From assembly GCA_021732745.1 (NCBI GenBank), contig JAKFUK010000002.1, positions 806,001-870,000 on the forward strand: a DNA stretch of 64,000 bases. The letters are read 5' to 3'. Shown here piece after piece: positions 54,201 through 63,184 of the stretch (its first letter is position 1; each line of letters opens with the position of its first letter). The notes beneath the pieces were generated by a model, which saw only the letters and a program-made list of their open reading frames with translations, did not search any database and had not been told where the DNA came from. This stretch comes from Nevskia sp. GTDB taxonomy: Bacteria; Pseudomonadota; Gammaproteobacteria; Nevskiales; Nevskiaceae. The position numbers and the translations under genes are program-made.

Positions 54201-54485
54201 CTACTCGGGCTGAGGTGGCTCGGGCGAGCGCTGTAAAAACCGGAGGACGACGGAAAAAATGCCTGCCTCCAGAAGAAAGAGCGTTGCCAGCACCGGGATC
54301 GCTCCGATGAGGTAAATGGCACCGACCATAAGTTGGAATGACCATGTTTGCGCATAGACATCGCCGTCAGGTGGACCGGCCAAGTATGCCGCTGTACTTA
54401 GGTAGAACCACACCGTGAAGCACACGAATAATAGCGCGACCTGCGCCAACCAGAAACGTCGGAATCTTTGCCAAGAGAGTGCCAT
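54201..54485 (-). CDS. Small two-TM membrane protein, probable cassette gene
   Basis: This 94-residue protein has two or three hydrophobic helices (about residues 13-34, 48-66 and 66-85), a basic N-terminus (MALSWQRFRRFW) and a Pro-rich end. I recognise no family. It has visibly lower GC than the surrounding genes and lies immediately downstream (minus strand) of an attC-like site, as the next gene of a cassette array would. Function unknown. Coding reality is supported by its hydrophobic pattern and context only. Confidence 0.55.
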   Translation of the reverse strand: MALSWQRFRRFWLAQVALLFVCFTVWFYLSTAAYLAGPPDGDVYAQTWSFQLMVGAIYLIGAIPVLATLFLLEAGIFSVVLRFLQRSPEPPQPE

Positions 54486-54495
54486 TGCTGTTCAG

Positions 54496-54561
54496 CCCCA
54501 ACGCACAGCTAACGGGCGGCCGCGGCTTTTCGCGGCCGTCCGGTTGAGCGCCGGGTTATGT
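54496..54561 (-). mobile_element. attC-like integron recombination site
   Basis: On the minus strand the site runs from ACATAAC (54561-54555) to GTTGGGG (54502-54496), close to the RYYYAAC/GTTRRRY cores. Between them lie CCGGCGCTCAACCGG, a nearly perfect stem (CGGCCGCG/CGCGGCCG around AAAAGC) and CCCGTTAGCTG. That order gives an imperfect hairpin with extrahelical bases, the shape attC sites take. It separates two minus-strand small ORFs. Confidence 0.6.
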
Positions 54562-54672
54562 GGCGAGAGGAATGACAACTGCCAGCACTGCCAGAAAGAT
54601 GCCAAGAACCGTTAGCTGATGCGTTCGATTTATGGCGCCCCAACCTGAATCTGTTAGCTTCCATATTGGCCC

Positions 54673-54927
54673 TCAACTAGTGAACAGCTCACCCATGGGA
54701 AGAGAGCCATCTTGATTGAGTTGCCCTCTCGGTATCGATTTCTCTAATGGTTCGACCCAGCCTCGCATGTAGCAGGTTTTGAGCAGCGCATCTGTTTCCT
54801 CTGTGTCTTTCAGGGCTCGTTCGATGACCCAGACGTTTCCGGGCTGAAGGACCATAGCAACACGTTGCTTTGCCAAGCCGCGAAGAGTTCTGTGGATGCG
54901 CCACGCGTATTGGATTGAGTTAAGCAT
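54673..54927 (-). CDS. Small hypothetical protein, probable cassette gene
   Basis: This 84-residue soluble protein has mixed composition (WRIHRTLRGLAKQ, LKDTEETDALLKTCYMRGW) and no recognisable motif. Codon use is less GC-rich than neighbouring purL, supporting a foreign origin. Upstream on the minus strand a TTCAAG-TTATGT stretch (54956-54943) resembles one end of an attC site, and a fuller attC lies downstream at 54496-54561. A 111-base gap separates its stop from that attC, longer than usual for a cassette. Function unknown. Confidence 0.5.
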   Translation of the reverse strand: MLNSIQYAWRIHRTLRGLAKQRVAMVLQPGNVWVIERALKDTEETDALLKTCYMRGWVEPLEKSIPRGQLNQDGSLPMGELFTS

Positions 54928-54942
54928 CAGCCTTGGCTTGCC

Positions 54943-54976
54943 ACATAACTTGAATTAGTGCGCATAAATGCACGAT
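54943..54976 (-). mobile_element. attC-like half-site
   Basis: On the minus strand a GTGC/GCAC hairpin segment is followed by TTCAAGTTATGT (ending 54943), sharing the GTTATGT core seen at 54555-54561. The other core cannot be identified. It may be a degraded or truncated attC marking the start of the cassette at 54673-54927. Confidence 0.3.
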
Positions 54977-54977
54977 A

Positions 54978-54997
54978 ACTCCTCGCCGCCCGGGCGA
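54978..54997 (-). terminator. Hairpin after purL
   Basis: CTCGCC (minus strand) and GGCGAG form a six-pair stem with a five-base loop between 54979 and 54996, 14 bases downstream of the purL stop. The following bases are not U-rich, so this is a weak terminator call. Confidence 0.4.
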
Positions 54998-55010
54998 GTT
55001 GCAATCCGCC

Positions 55011-58000
55011 CTACTTCGCAAATACCCGCGCATTCTGAAACATCCTGAACCAAGGGCTCTTGCCATCCCAAGCCTTCGGCCAGAACGAGCCGCTGACACC
55101 GGCAATCGTCCGCTCCGGATGCGGCATCAGGATAGTCACCCGGCCGTCGATGTTGGTGACCGATGCGATGCCGGCCGGTGAGCCGTTGGGGTTCGCCGGG
55201 TAGCGAGTGGCGACGCGGCCGCGGTTGTCGATGTAGCGCATCGCCACACCACCTGCAGCTTCCAGTGCCGCCTGATCGGCCGCGTTGCCGAACTCCGCTC
55301 GGCCTTCGCCGTGGGCGACGGCAATCGGCATGCGGGTGCCGGCCATGCCTTGGAAGAAGATGGACTTGCTGCCGGTCAGTTCGACCATGCTCCAGCGCGC
55401 TTCGAACTGCTCGCTGCGATTGCGGCGGAACGCGGGCCAGTGTTCGGCACCGGGGACGATGCCCTTGAGTGCTGCCATCATCTGGCAACCGTTGCAGACA
55501 CCGAGCGCGAAGCGATCGTCACGGGCCAGGAAGCCTTCGAAGGCGTCGCGGGCGCGGGCATTGAACAGGATCGAACGCGCCCAGCCCAAGCCCGCGCCGA
55601 GCACGTCGCCGTAGCTGAAGCCGCCCGCCGCTGCGAAACCGGCGAAGTCCGCCAACTGCACGCGGCCCTCGAGGATGTCGCTCATGTGCACGTCGACAGC
55701 ATCGAAGCCGGTCGCGTGAAATCCGTACGCCATCTCGACCTGGCCGTTGACGCCCTGCTCGCGCAGCACGGCGACTTTCGGCCTGCGGCCGATGTGCGCG
55801 GCGGCAACCGGTGCCGACGGATCGAACGTCAGCTTCACGGTGATGCCCGGATCGGCCATGTCGCCGGCGGAATCAAACTCTTCGCGCGTGCATTCCGGGT
55901 TGTCGCGCAGGGACGCGATGCGATGGCTGGTCTCGGCCCAGTTGCGGTACAAGGTCTGGACTTCGTCGCTGAACACGGTCTTGCCGCCGTGGGTGATGGT
56001 GATCTTTTCGTCGGCGCTCGATTCGCCGATCAGCCCGGCGTGCAGGCCGGCGGCGCGGGCGCTGGCGACGGCGGCGTCGACGTCGGCCGAGCGCAGCTGG
56101 ACGACGAAGCCGAGTTCCTCGTTGAACAGTGCGGCGACGGGATCGGGGCCGAGTGCGTCGAGCGCGACATCGATGCCACTGCGGCCGGCGAACGCCATTT
56201 CGCACAGCGTGACGAACAGGCCGCCGTCGGAGCGGTCGTGGTAGGCCAGCAGCTTGCCAGCAGCGTTCATCGCCTGCAGCCAGTCGAACGCGGCGCGGAG
56301 TTTGGCCGGATCGTCGAGATCCGGGGCCGTGTCACCGACCGCACCGAACACCTGCGCCAGCGCCGAGCCGCCGAGACGGTTCCTGCCAGCGCCGAGATCG
56401 ACCAGCATCAAACGGCTGGCAGCTTCGGCCTTGAGCTGCGGGGTGAGTGTCTTGCGCACATCGGCGACTGGCGCGAACGCGGTGATGACCAGCGACAGCG
56501 GCGAGGTCTGGGTCTTGGTTTCTCCGCCCTCCTGCCAGACCGACTTCATCGACAGCGAATCCTTGCCGACCGGAATCGCGATGCCGAGCGCCGGGCACAG
56601 CTCGCGGCCGATGGCTTCCACGGCGTCGAAAAGGCGCGCGTCTTCATCGCCCTGACCGCAGGCGGCCATCCAGTTTGCTGACAGGCGGATGTCGGACAGC
56701 TTGCTGATGCGGGCGGCGGCGATGTTCAGCACCGCTTCGGCAACCGCCATGCGGCCGCTGGCAGCGGCATCGAGCAGCGCGATCGTCGGACGTTCGCCCA
56801 TCGCCATCGCTTCACCCGTGGTGGCTTCAAAGCCCGTGGCGGTGACCGCGACATCGGCGACCGGCGTCTGCCACGGCCCGACCATCTGGTCACGCACCGT
56901 GAGGCCGCCGACGGTGCGATCGCCGATAGTGATCAGGAACTGCTTCGACGCGACGGTCGGCAGCTTCAGGACGCGCTCGGCGGCATCCTTCACAAACGCT
57001 TTCAAGCCCTTCTCCCCTCGGGAGAAGGGTTGAGATAAGGGAGCGCCGTCGGATTGGGAGTTCACATCTGAATCACCCGCCTCCCTCACCCCGGCCCTCT
57101 CCCGGGGGGAGAGGGGGTAGTCGAGCGGCGCGAAGATGGCCGGCTTGCGGCTCGTGTCGCGCTGCATCTTCGGCGGCTTGCCGAGCAGCACCGGCATCGG
57201 CATGTCGACCGGCAATGTGCCGTCGAGCGTGTCTTCGACGATCAGCTGCTGCACGGCAGTCGCGGTGCCGACCACGGCGAACGGGCAGCGCTCGCGTTCG
57301 CACATCGCCTGGATCACGGCGACGGAATCAGGTGCGATCGCGAGCACGTAGCGCTCCTGCGATTCGTTGCACCAGATTTCCATCGGGCTCAAAGCGCCAT
57401 CGGCGCTGATCACGTCACGCAACTGGAAATGGCCGCCGCGATCATCGGCGTGAACCAGTTCCGGCAGGGCATTGGAAATGCCGCCGGCACCGACATCGTG
57501 GATCGACAGGATCGGATTGGCTGCGCCCAGCGCCCAGCATTGGTCGACCACTTCCTGGCAGCGGCGCTCCAGTTCCGGGTTGGCGCGCTGCACCGAGGCG
57601 AAGTCGAGTTCGGCACTCGAAGCGCCGGTGGCCATCGACGATGCGGCACCGCCACCGAGGCCGATCAGCATCGCCGGGCCGCCGAGCACGACCAGCGCCG
57701 CACCTTCGATGACGGCGAGCTTTTCGACATGCTGGCCGCGAATATTGCCGTAGCCGCCCGCGATCATGATCGGCTTGTGGTAACCACGCATGCTGCCGTC
57801 GGGCAGCAATTGTTCGTAGGTGCGAAAGTAGCCGTTGAGCACCGGGCGGCCGAATTCGTTGCTGTACGACGCGGCACCGATGGGGCCATCGAGCATGATC
57901 TGAAGCGCACTGGCGATGCGCGAAGGTTTGCCCAAATCCTGTTCCCAGGGCTGCACGAAGCCGGGAATTCGCAGGTTCGACACCGTGAAGCCAGACAGGC

Positions 58001-58970
58001 CGGCCTTCGGGCGACCGCCGCGACCGGTGGCCGCTTCGTCGCGGATTTCGCCGCCGGAGCCGGTGGCCGCACCGGCGAAAGGCGAGATGCCGGTGGGATG
58101 ATTGTGGGTTTCCACCTTCATCAGGATGTGCACGGCTTCCGCGTGTTCGCGCCACTGGCGGTCGGCTTCCGGGAAGAAGCGCATCGCCTCATGACCTTCG
58201 ATCACCGAGGCGTTGTCCTTGTAGGCGGACAAGACACCGTCGGGCGAAGCCTTGTAGGTGAGCTTGATCATGCCGAACAGCGAGTCTGGCTGGACCGCGC
58301 CATCGACGGTGAATTCGGCGTTGAAGATCTTGTGCCGGCAGTGTTCGCTGTTGACCTGGGCGAACATCATCAGCTCGGCGTCGGTCGGGTTCTTCGCCGC
58401 ACCGGTGTAGTGGGCGACGAGGTAGTCGATCTCATCATTGGACAGCGCCAGACCCCAGTCGCGATTGGCCGTGACCAGCGCTGCACGGCCACCGGCAAGC
58501 ACGTCGACAGTGCGCAAGCTGCGCCGCGCGCCGATGGCGAATACATGCTGCAAGTCGGCGCACGCGGTGAGCACGCTTTCCGTCATCGGATCGTGCAGTT
58601 CGGCGAGGGCTGCGGCCGGCACGCTGTTGACGCCATCCAGCAGGTAAAGACGGCCGCGCTCCACACGCTTGACGCCGGCCAGCCCGCAAACCCGGGCGAT
58701 ATCGGTGGCCTTGCTCGCCCAGGGACTCAGGGTGCCGATGCGCGGCACGACGTAGAGCGTGCTGTCGGCCGTTGGCAGCGCGGCCGTCGAGGCATCGAGC
58801 AGCCGGCACAGTGCTGCTTCATCAGGTCCATCGGGACCGGCATCGACCATGAAGAACTCGATGGCGCGGATGCCGGTCAGGGTCGGCGCATGCGCTGCAA
58901 GGCTTGCGCGCAAACGCTCGATGCGGAACGCGGACAAGGCGTTGCCGCCGGTGAGGATGTGCAGGCTCAT
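55011..58970 (-). CDS. purL: Phosphoribosylformylglycinamidine synthase PurL
   Basis: PurL makes FGAM from FGAR, glutamine and ATP in purine synthesis. The 1319-residue large-type enzyme has an N-terminal PurS-like domain, synthetase domains with [39 protein letters not shown] and [18 protein letters not shown], and a C-terminal class I glutaminase. That domain has [15 protein letters not shown], catalytic Cys in [16 protein letters not shown] and the late HGEGRAEFG and PHPERT. Residues about 614-657 (encoded near 57000-57128) are not family sequence: they translate two C/G-rich palindromes in frame between the two synthetase halves. The gene stands alone on the minus strand. Confidence 0.97.
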   Translation of the reverse strand: MSLHILTGGNALSAFRIERLRASLAAHAPTLTGIRAIEFFMVDAGPDGPDEAALCRLLDASTAALPTADSTLYVVPRIGTLSPWASKATDIARVCGLAGVKRVERGRLYLLDGVNSVPAAALAELHDPMTESVLTACADLQHVFAIGARRSLRTVDVLAGGRAALVTANRDWGLALSNDEIDYLVAHYTGAAKNPTDAELMMFAQVNSEHCRHKIFNAEFTVDGAVQPDSLFGMIKLTYKASPDGVLSAYKDNASVIEGHEAMRFFPEADRQWREHAEAVHILMKVETHNHPTGISPFAGAATGSGGEIRDEAATGRGGRPKAGLSGFTVSNLRIPGFVQPWEQDLGKPSRIASALQIMLDGPIGAASYSNEFGRPVLNGYFRTYEQLLPDGSMRGYHKPIMIAGGYGNIRGQHVEKLAVIEGAALVVLGGPAMLIGLGGGAASSMATGASSAELDFASVQRANPELERRCQEVVDQCWALGAANPILSIHDVGAGGISNALPELVHADDRGGHFQLRDVISADGALSPMEIWCNESQERYVLAIAPDSVAVIQAMCERERCPFAVVGTATAVQQLIVEDTLDGTLPVDMPMPVLLGKPPKMQRDTSRKPAIFAPLDYPLSPRERAGVREAGDSDVNSQSDGAPLSQPFSRGEKGLKAFVKDAAERVLKLPTVASKQFLITIGDRTVGGLTVRDQMVGPWQTPVADVAVTATGFEATTGEAMAMGERPTIALLDAAASGRMAVAEAVLNIAAARISKLSDIRLSANWMAACGQGDEDARLFDAVEAIGRELCPALGIAIPVGKDSLSMKSVWQEGGETKTQTSPLSLVITAFAPVADVRKTLTPQLKAEAASRLMLVDLGAGRNRLGGSALAQVFGAVGDTAPDLDDPAKLRAAFDWLQAMNAAGKLLAYHDRSDGGLFVTLCEMAFAGRSGIDVALDALGPDPVAALFNEELGFVVQLRSADVDAAVASARAAGLHAGLIGESSADEKITITHGGKTVFSDEVQTLYRNWAETSHRIASLRDNPECTREEFDSAGDMADPGITVKLTFDPSAPVAAAHIGRRPKVAVLREQGVNGQVEMAYGFHATGFDAVDVHMSDILEGRVQLADFAGFAAAGGFSYGDVLGAGLGWARSILFNARARDAFEGFLARDDRFALGVCNGCQMMAALKGIVPGAEHWPAFRRNRSEQFEARWSMVELTGSKSIFFQGMAGTRMPIAVAHGEGRAEFGNAADQAALEAAGGVAMRYIDNRGRVATRYPANPNGSPAGIASVTNIDGRVTILMPHPERTIAGVSGSFWPKAWDGKSPWFRMFQNARVFAK
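57007..57117. repeat. Two palindromes inside the purL reading frame
   Basis: CCCTTCTCCC (57007-57016) pairs perfectly with GGGAGAAGGG (57020-57029). CCCTCTCCC (57095-57103) pairs with GGGAGAGGG (57107-57115). Both lie in frame within purL without a stop, and encode a polar, Arg/Gly/Pro/Ser-rich insert including [16 protein letters not shown]. Related C-rich hairpins lie between genes elsewhere (20715-20746). Confidence 0.85.
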
Positions 58971-58986
58971 GGCCGGGAAACTCTCT

Positions 58987-59748
58987 TCAGTTGACGGTGC
59001 GCCAGTCGAGACCGGCGTCCTGGTGGGCGCAGACCAGCCAGTCCGGCCGCGCGCCGAGCACTTCGGAAGCCGCAGCGAGCGCGTGTTCCGGGGTGTTGTT
59101 GGTTTCGGAAAGATGGGTCAGCACCAGGTGCTGGAGCCGCGAAATATCGAGGCTGGCGAGCAGTTCAGCGGCCTGGGCATTGCTCAGATGACCCTTGTTG
59201 CCGACCACACGCTGTTTCAGGAACGAGGGATACGGCCCGTTCATCAGCATGGCGCGGTCGTGGTTGAACTCCAGCAGCAGGGCGTCGAGCCCGGTCAAGC
59301 TTTCGCGCATGTACGGGGTGACGCTGCCGGCATCGGTCAACACGCCGACCCGGCGACCCGCATGACCGAACACGTACTGGCAGGGTTCGCGGGCATCGTG
59401 CGGCACGGGGAACGGCATGACGTCGAGATCGCCGATGCTCAAGTGCCGGTGCGGCGTCAGCGTCCGCACCCACTCATCCGGCGCGGCCTTCCAGGCAGCG
59501 CGGGTGCCGGCGGTCAGCCAGACCGGAAGCTGATTGCGGCGCGCCAGTTTGGCGACTCCGCCGATGTGATCGCTGTGCTCGTGGGTGACGACGATGGCGG
59601 TCAGGTCGGCGGCCATCAGACCCAGCCGGGCCAGACGGGCATCGACTTCGACCAGCGGCAGGCCGCAGTCGAGCAGCACGCGGGTGTCGCCGGCTTCAAC
59701 GACCAGGGCATTGCCGCGGCTGCCGGAACCCAGATAGGCGAAGCGCAT
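58987..59748 (-). CDS. MBL-fold hydrolase (YycJ/WalJ family)
   Basis: This 253-residue metallo-beta-lactamase-fold protein begins [20 protein letters not shown], the YycJ-type N-terminus. The metal motif is [13 protein letters not shown], and further ligand regions are [39 protein letters not shown] and [14 protein letters not shown]. Members are linked to DNA repair or cell-wall control (5'-3' exonuclease activity is known for some). It lies 16 bases after purL on the same strand and may share its transcript. Confidence 0.88.
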   Translation of the reverse strand: MRFAYLGSGSRGNALVVEAGDTRVLLDCGLPLVEVDARLARLGLMAADLTAIVVTHEHSDHIGGVAKLARRNQLPVWLTAGTRAAWKAAPDEWVRTLTPHRHLSIGDLDVMPFPVPHDAREPCQYVFGHAGRRVGVLTDAGSVTPYMRESLTGLDALLLEFNHDRAMLMNGPYPSFLKQRVVGNKGHLSNAQAAELLASLDISRLQHLVLTHLSETNNTPEHALAAASEVLGARPDWLVCAHQDAGLDWRTVN

Positions 59749-59787
59749 CAGCCGCGCGCTCGGCCCGGCGCGGGCAGCACCGGCGGC

Positions 59788-60147
59788 TTACTTCTTATGG
59801 TCGCCACCGAACGTGGGGCCGGGGAAGGCCATCACCTTGCCGGATTCGCCGCCGCCGGCCGTGATGCGCGCCGTGCCGACCTTGTCGACCTGGTCGATGC
59901 GGACGATGGCGTGCAGCGGCACGAAGCTGCGGACCACGTTCTCGAATTCGGCCTTGAGCTTTTCCTCGCCGGGGTCGACGAGGATGGAACTGCGTTCGCC
60001 GAAGACGATGTCCTCGATCTCCACGAAGCCCATCATGCTGCCGTGGCTGACGCCGCGCGCGTAGATCTCGTAGACCTGCTGCTGTCCCGGGACCGCCGTC
60101 TGGCCCTGGTTGAGGAAGGTGATGCGGTAGAGGCGCTGCGTGCTCAT
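59788..60147 (-). CDS. DUF1820 family protein
   Basis: This 119-residue protein has the DUF1820 signature: LYRITFLNQGQTAVPGQQ-like strand, VYEIYARGVSHGSMMGFVEI, FGERSSILVDPGEEKLKAEF and FVPLHAIVRIDQVDKVGTAR. These proteins are small, conserved in Gammaproteobacteria and of unknown role. I chose the ATG at 60147; a longer open frame upstream is unsupported. The C-terminus is Gly-rich. Confidence 0.88.
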   Translation of the reverse strand: MSTQRLYRITFLNQGQTAVPGQQQVYEIYARGVSHGSMMGFVEIEDIVFGERSSILVDPGEEKLKAEFENVVRSFVPLHAIVRIDQVDKVGTARITAGGGESGKVMAFPGPTFGGDHKK

Positions 60148-60236
60148 GCTTCGGGACAGGCGAAAAACCACTGCGATCGAATCGCGATTCGTGGATTTTC
60201 CCACACATCGGCAGCCGCAGCCGCAAAACGGCGCGC

Positions 60237-61613
60237 TCAGCGGATTCGGTTCTGCCAATGCAGCGGCGACACGCCAGCCTGCAAGCCCGCCGGCACCTCG
60301 GCACCGCCGCCGTAAACCCCGCGCAGCTTGTGCTCGAGCAGGGTCCGGGCCAGCGCCACGCTGGCGAACATCATCATCACCCACTCCAGGGAGTGATGCT
60401 GGAACCAGATGCTCTGCGACAGGTTGGTCATCGCCTGCATGAAGAACAGCGACAGGTACAAGGCACCCTGATAGCGGTCGATGCGCAGCACTTCCAGCGA
60501 CTGGCGCACGAAGTAATACAGGAACACGGCGAGCAGGCAGAGGCCGACATAGCCGAGGTCGTTGATCATCTCGATGTAGCCGTTATGCGACTGACCGGGA
60601 TAGAAATACATCTTCGCGTAGAACACGAACGACGGTGACCAGGGAATTTCCGGCCCCGCCCAGTAGGCCGCATAGCCGGTGCCGAGCATCGGGGCGAAGG
60701 CGATATGCCCGCGAACGATTTCCCAGATCACCGAACGATCCGAGAACGTGGTGTCCTTGCCGGTCACCAGGGTGATCGGCGTGAGCAGCGCTTCCAGCCC
60801 TGGAACGACCTTGAGCACCGCCGTCGAATAGGTGATCACCAGCAGCGAAAAGGCAGTGACGATGATCGGCATCCAGCGCTGCAGGTTCGGCGGCGAGCGC
60901 AGCAGCAGCAGCAGGAACATCAGGGCGAGGATGGTCGACAGCAGCGAAGTCGAACTCTTCGACAGGATCAGGCACATGAACGAGATGCCGAAGCCGATCA
61001 GCACCGGCAGCGTGCGATGCGAACGGCCCAGCCAGCGGTGGAACCACAGGATCACCGCGAAAGCGGCGATCTGGCCGAAGGAATTCTTCTGGTAGGTGAT
61101 GCCGCGCCAGGCCCCGGACAGCGACAGCGTATCGCCCTCCTCGACCACCAGATTCCGGTCCAGGAAGTAGTAAGCGATCGACAGCAGCAACACGCCGGTC
61201 AGCATCGGCAGCGCGATCTTCTGCAGCTTGTCGCGCTGCCAGCTGACCAGCCCGAAGGCGAAACAGGTCATCAGCAGGGAGGTGAAGCCGATCATGCGGT
61301 TGATCGTCAGGCCCCGGTCGATGCTCCAGACCGCGCTCAGCCAGGCCAGGCCAAACAGGGCGATCAGACCGGGATTGAGATTGCGCAGCAGCAGCCACGA
61401 CAGGCCGGAGCGCCACAGGATCAGCAGGCCGGACGCGGCGATCAAGCCGAGCTTGATTGGCCGCAGCATCGGCACCAGCCACGGAAAGGCAGCTGACATA
61501 TAGAACATCTGCAGCCAGACCATTCCGATGATCAGCGCCGAAAAGCGGTAATCAAGGACCCAGCCACTGCCAGCCGGGGCTGGGGAAGAAGGTCGAAAAT
61601 TGCGATCCAGCAT
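60237..61613 (-). CDS. O-antigen ligase/polymerase family protein
   Basis: This 458-residue membrane protein has about ten to twelve hydrophobic helices. A large periplasmic loop contains the Wzy_C/WaaL core LGTGYAAYWAGPEIPWSPS and GQSHNGYIEMINDLGYVGLC with the conserved HNGY. It also has CFAFGLVSWQRDKLQKIA and SKSSTSLLSTILALMF. Proteins of this family attach or polymerise surface glycans on undecaprenyl or lipid A carriers. No neighbouring sugar genes are in the window, so the exact substrate is unknown. Confidence 0.87.
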   Translation of the reverse strand: MLDRNFRPSSPAPAGSGWVLDYRFSALIIGMVWLQMFYMSAAFPWLVPMLRPIKLGLIAASGLLILWRSGLSWLLLRNLNPGLIALFGLAWLSAVWSIDRGLTINRMIGFTSLLMTCFAFGLVSWQRDKLQKIALPMLTGVLLLSIAYYFLDRNLVVEEGDTLSLSGAWRGITYQKNSFGQIAAFAVILWFHRWLGRSHRTLPVLIGFGISFMCLILSKSSTSLLSTILALMFLLLLLRSPPNLQRWMPIIVTAFSLLVITYSTAVLKVVPGLEALLTPITLVTGKDTTFSDRSVIWEIVRGHIAFAPMLGTGYAAYWAGPEIPWSPSFVFYAKMYFYPGQSHNGYIEMINDLGYVGLCLLAVFLYYFVRQSLEVLRIDRYQGALYLSLFFMQAMTNLSQSIWFQHHSLEWVMMMFASVALARTLLEHKLRGVYGGGAEVPAGLQAGVSPLHWQNRIR

Positions 61614-61969
61614 GGTTTACCGGGTTCCGGGGACGTGGCGGCAGGTTCGACAGGACATCCCGATCCCCTGCGGAAGGATCATAGCGCTGCCGGGCCAGCG
61701 GGCGGCTTCGGCACGATGCCCGCCGATCAAACGAGCCCGACAATTCGTCCTTCCCGCGCTGGCGGGAATGACGCATGCGCGGCTCAACACTTGAACGAAA
61801 ACGCGCTGGCGCATTTTCGGTTCAAGTGACAACATCGCCCCGACCCCGTTCGCCCTGAGCTTGTCGAAGGGCACGCGCAAAAGCGTTGACCCGCAAGGCT
61901 TCGACACGCTCAGGCTTCGACAAGCTCAGCCCGAACGGATTTTGTGTGCGCACTCAAACCGAAAATGCG
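61614..61969. other. Repeat-filled gap between O-antigen ligase and jetD
   Basis: This 356-base gap holds a TTCCCGC/GCGGGAA hairpin (61751-61768), extended to CGTC...GACG with one mismatch, and then the nested inverted repeat described separately. The CGTC-TTCCCGC unit resembles widespread dispersed repeats. I see no ORF, promoter or RNA gene that stands out. Confidence 0.5.
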
Positions 61970-61975
61970 CTAGCG
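61804..61975. repeat. Nested inverted repeat (MITE-like) overlapping the jetD stop
   Basis: Outer arms 61804-61828 and 61951-61975 are reverse complements at 22 of 25 positions. Inside, CCGTTCGCCCTGAGCTTGTC near 61846-61870 faces an inverted copy near 61914-61937. The whole is about 170 bases, and its right arm includes the jetD stop codon (61970-61972). Terminal inverted arms around an inner palindrome suggest a miniature mobile element; no target duplication was checked. Confidence 0.7.
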
Positions 61976-63184
61976 GCCTTCGAGCGCGCTCAGCAAGCGG
62001 TCCGCCACCGCTTCTTCATGCACCGCGACATCGGCGTCCGCCATCCGGCTCGCCAGTTCCCGATCCCAGGATGCGGCAACGGCAGCACCGGCAAGCCCTT
62101 GGGTGCCGACGTGCGGCTGATAGTCGGACGCGCTGAAACACCAGGGCTGTGCGGCAAAGCGGCTCATCATGAAATTGCCGATGGCGATGCCGGGCCAATC
62201 GAAATCGCCGTGATAAAGCAATTGCGCGCCGGCCTCGATCAACTGCCGCAGCAGCGCCTGCTGGGCGGCGGCGGGCATGCCGTCGGTGCAGACCAGCGGC
62301 GCGCAGGCGGCACCCAGGCGATCTGCGGCCAGCGCGACGATGCTCGGGTTCTCGCAGACATGGACCCTGCGGGCGGCAAGCCGCCAGCGCGGCGGCGAAT
62401 GCAGCAAGGCGCGCAACGACAGATGCAGCGGCTCGCCGTGCTGGCGGGCTGTTTCAACCAGCGCGCCGACCGCCGTGTCCGCCCCCGACGACAGGTTCAA
62501 GCACAGCACCGGTCGCGCCAGCGCGTTGACGGCCACGCCGAGCTGCGCCCAGCGCACCCGCGCCGATTCCGCATCTTCGTCATCAGCGGACGGCGCGCGC
62601 GCATGAAGGACGAGATTCGCCAGCGGCCGGCCGGCATCAAGCGCGTGGGCATCACCAACGCTGCGCGCGGCCAGCCAGGCCAGCGGCATGCCGGGTGCCG
62701 GCAGCGCGGCGATCACCGCCTGCGCCTGCGCCAGCAGTTCGGCGGCGCGCGCGGGATCGCCAGCGGCGGCGCGCTTGAGCCGTCCGAATGCGGCCGCCGT
62801 TTGCAGCGAGGCGCGCAGGGACGGTTCGGCAATGCCATCGAGCAGCGCCGCCCAGGCGCGGGCCTGTGCGCTGCGCTCGGCCTTGTGATCGCGCAGCGGG
62901 CCGTCGAGATGTTCGAGTGCCGCGCGCAGGCTCGGTGCCAGCCCGGCGCGGAACAGCGCTTGATCCAGCTCGGCAAGGCTCAGCCGCAGCGAATCAGACG
63001 ACCGCTTCGACGGCCTGCCCAGCAGGCCGGCGAGACTGGCGTGATCGGCAGCCGTCAGGCCCGACAGCGTGCGCAGCGCGGCCGGATCGCCGCCATCGAC
63101 ACAGCGTTCGGCCAGCCGGCGGCGCAGCGCTGCCCGTTCATCACCGCCGAGCAGACGTTCGAGCCGGGATGCGTCGAGCGTCAT
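61970..63184 (-). CDS. jetD: Wadjet nuclease subunit JetD (TIGR02679/DUF2399)
   Basis: Wadjet systems recognise and cleave closed circular plasmid DNA; JetD is the Toprim-like nuclease subunit. The 404-residue protein has an N-terminal DUF3323-like helical part (about residues 1-225). The C-terminal DUF2399 Toprim-type domain shows VCENPSIVALAADRLG (catalytic Glu) and LLYHGDFDWPGIAIGNFM (DxD). These match the type that pairs with DUF2397, DUF2398 and a TIGR02680 SMC-like protein. The ATG at 63184 overlaps the jetC stop (ATGA). The gene is followed by a mobile-looking repeat. Assignment by motifs and neighbour is good; activity untested here. Confidence 0.88.
   Translation of the reverse strand: MTLDASRLERLLGGDERAALRRRLAERCVDGGDPAALRTLSGLTAADHASLAGLLGRPSKRSSDSLRLSLAELDQALFRAGLAPSLRAALEHLDGPLRDHKAERSAQARAWAALLDGIAEPSLRASLQTAAAFGRLKRAAAGDPARAAELLAQAQAVIAALPAPGMPLAWLAARSVGDAHALDAGRPLANLVLHARAPSADDEDAESARVRWAQLGVAVNALARPVLCLNLSSGADTAVGALVETARQHGEPLHLSLRALLHSPPRWRLAARRVHVCENPSIVALAADRLGAACAPLVCTDGMPAAAQQALLRQLIEAGAQLLYHGDFDWPGIAIGNFMMSRFAAQPWCFSASDYQPHVGTQGLAGAAVAASWDRELASRMADADVAVHEEAVADRLLSALEGR

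Noticed and set aside
53690..54310. Plus-strand ORFs in the repeat block before the cassette cluster
   Set aside because: They are translations of palindromic repeat DNA with no start signal or family similarity.
54585..54660. Additional attC candidate with AGCTAAC motifs after the 84-residue ORF
   Set aside because: The cores do not pair into a stem and no GTTRRRY partner lies at the right distance.
57429..58994. 521-residue plus-strand ORF over purL
   Set aside because: Antisense shadow; His/Arg/Gly-rich with no family features.
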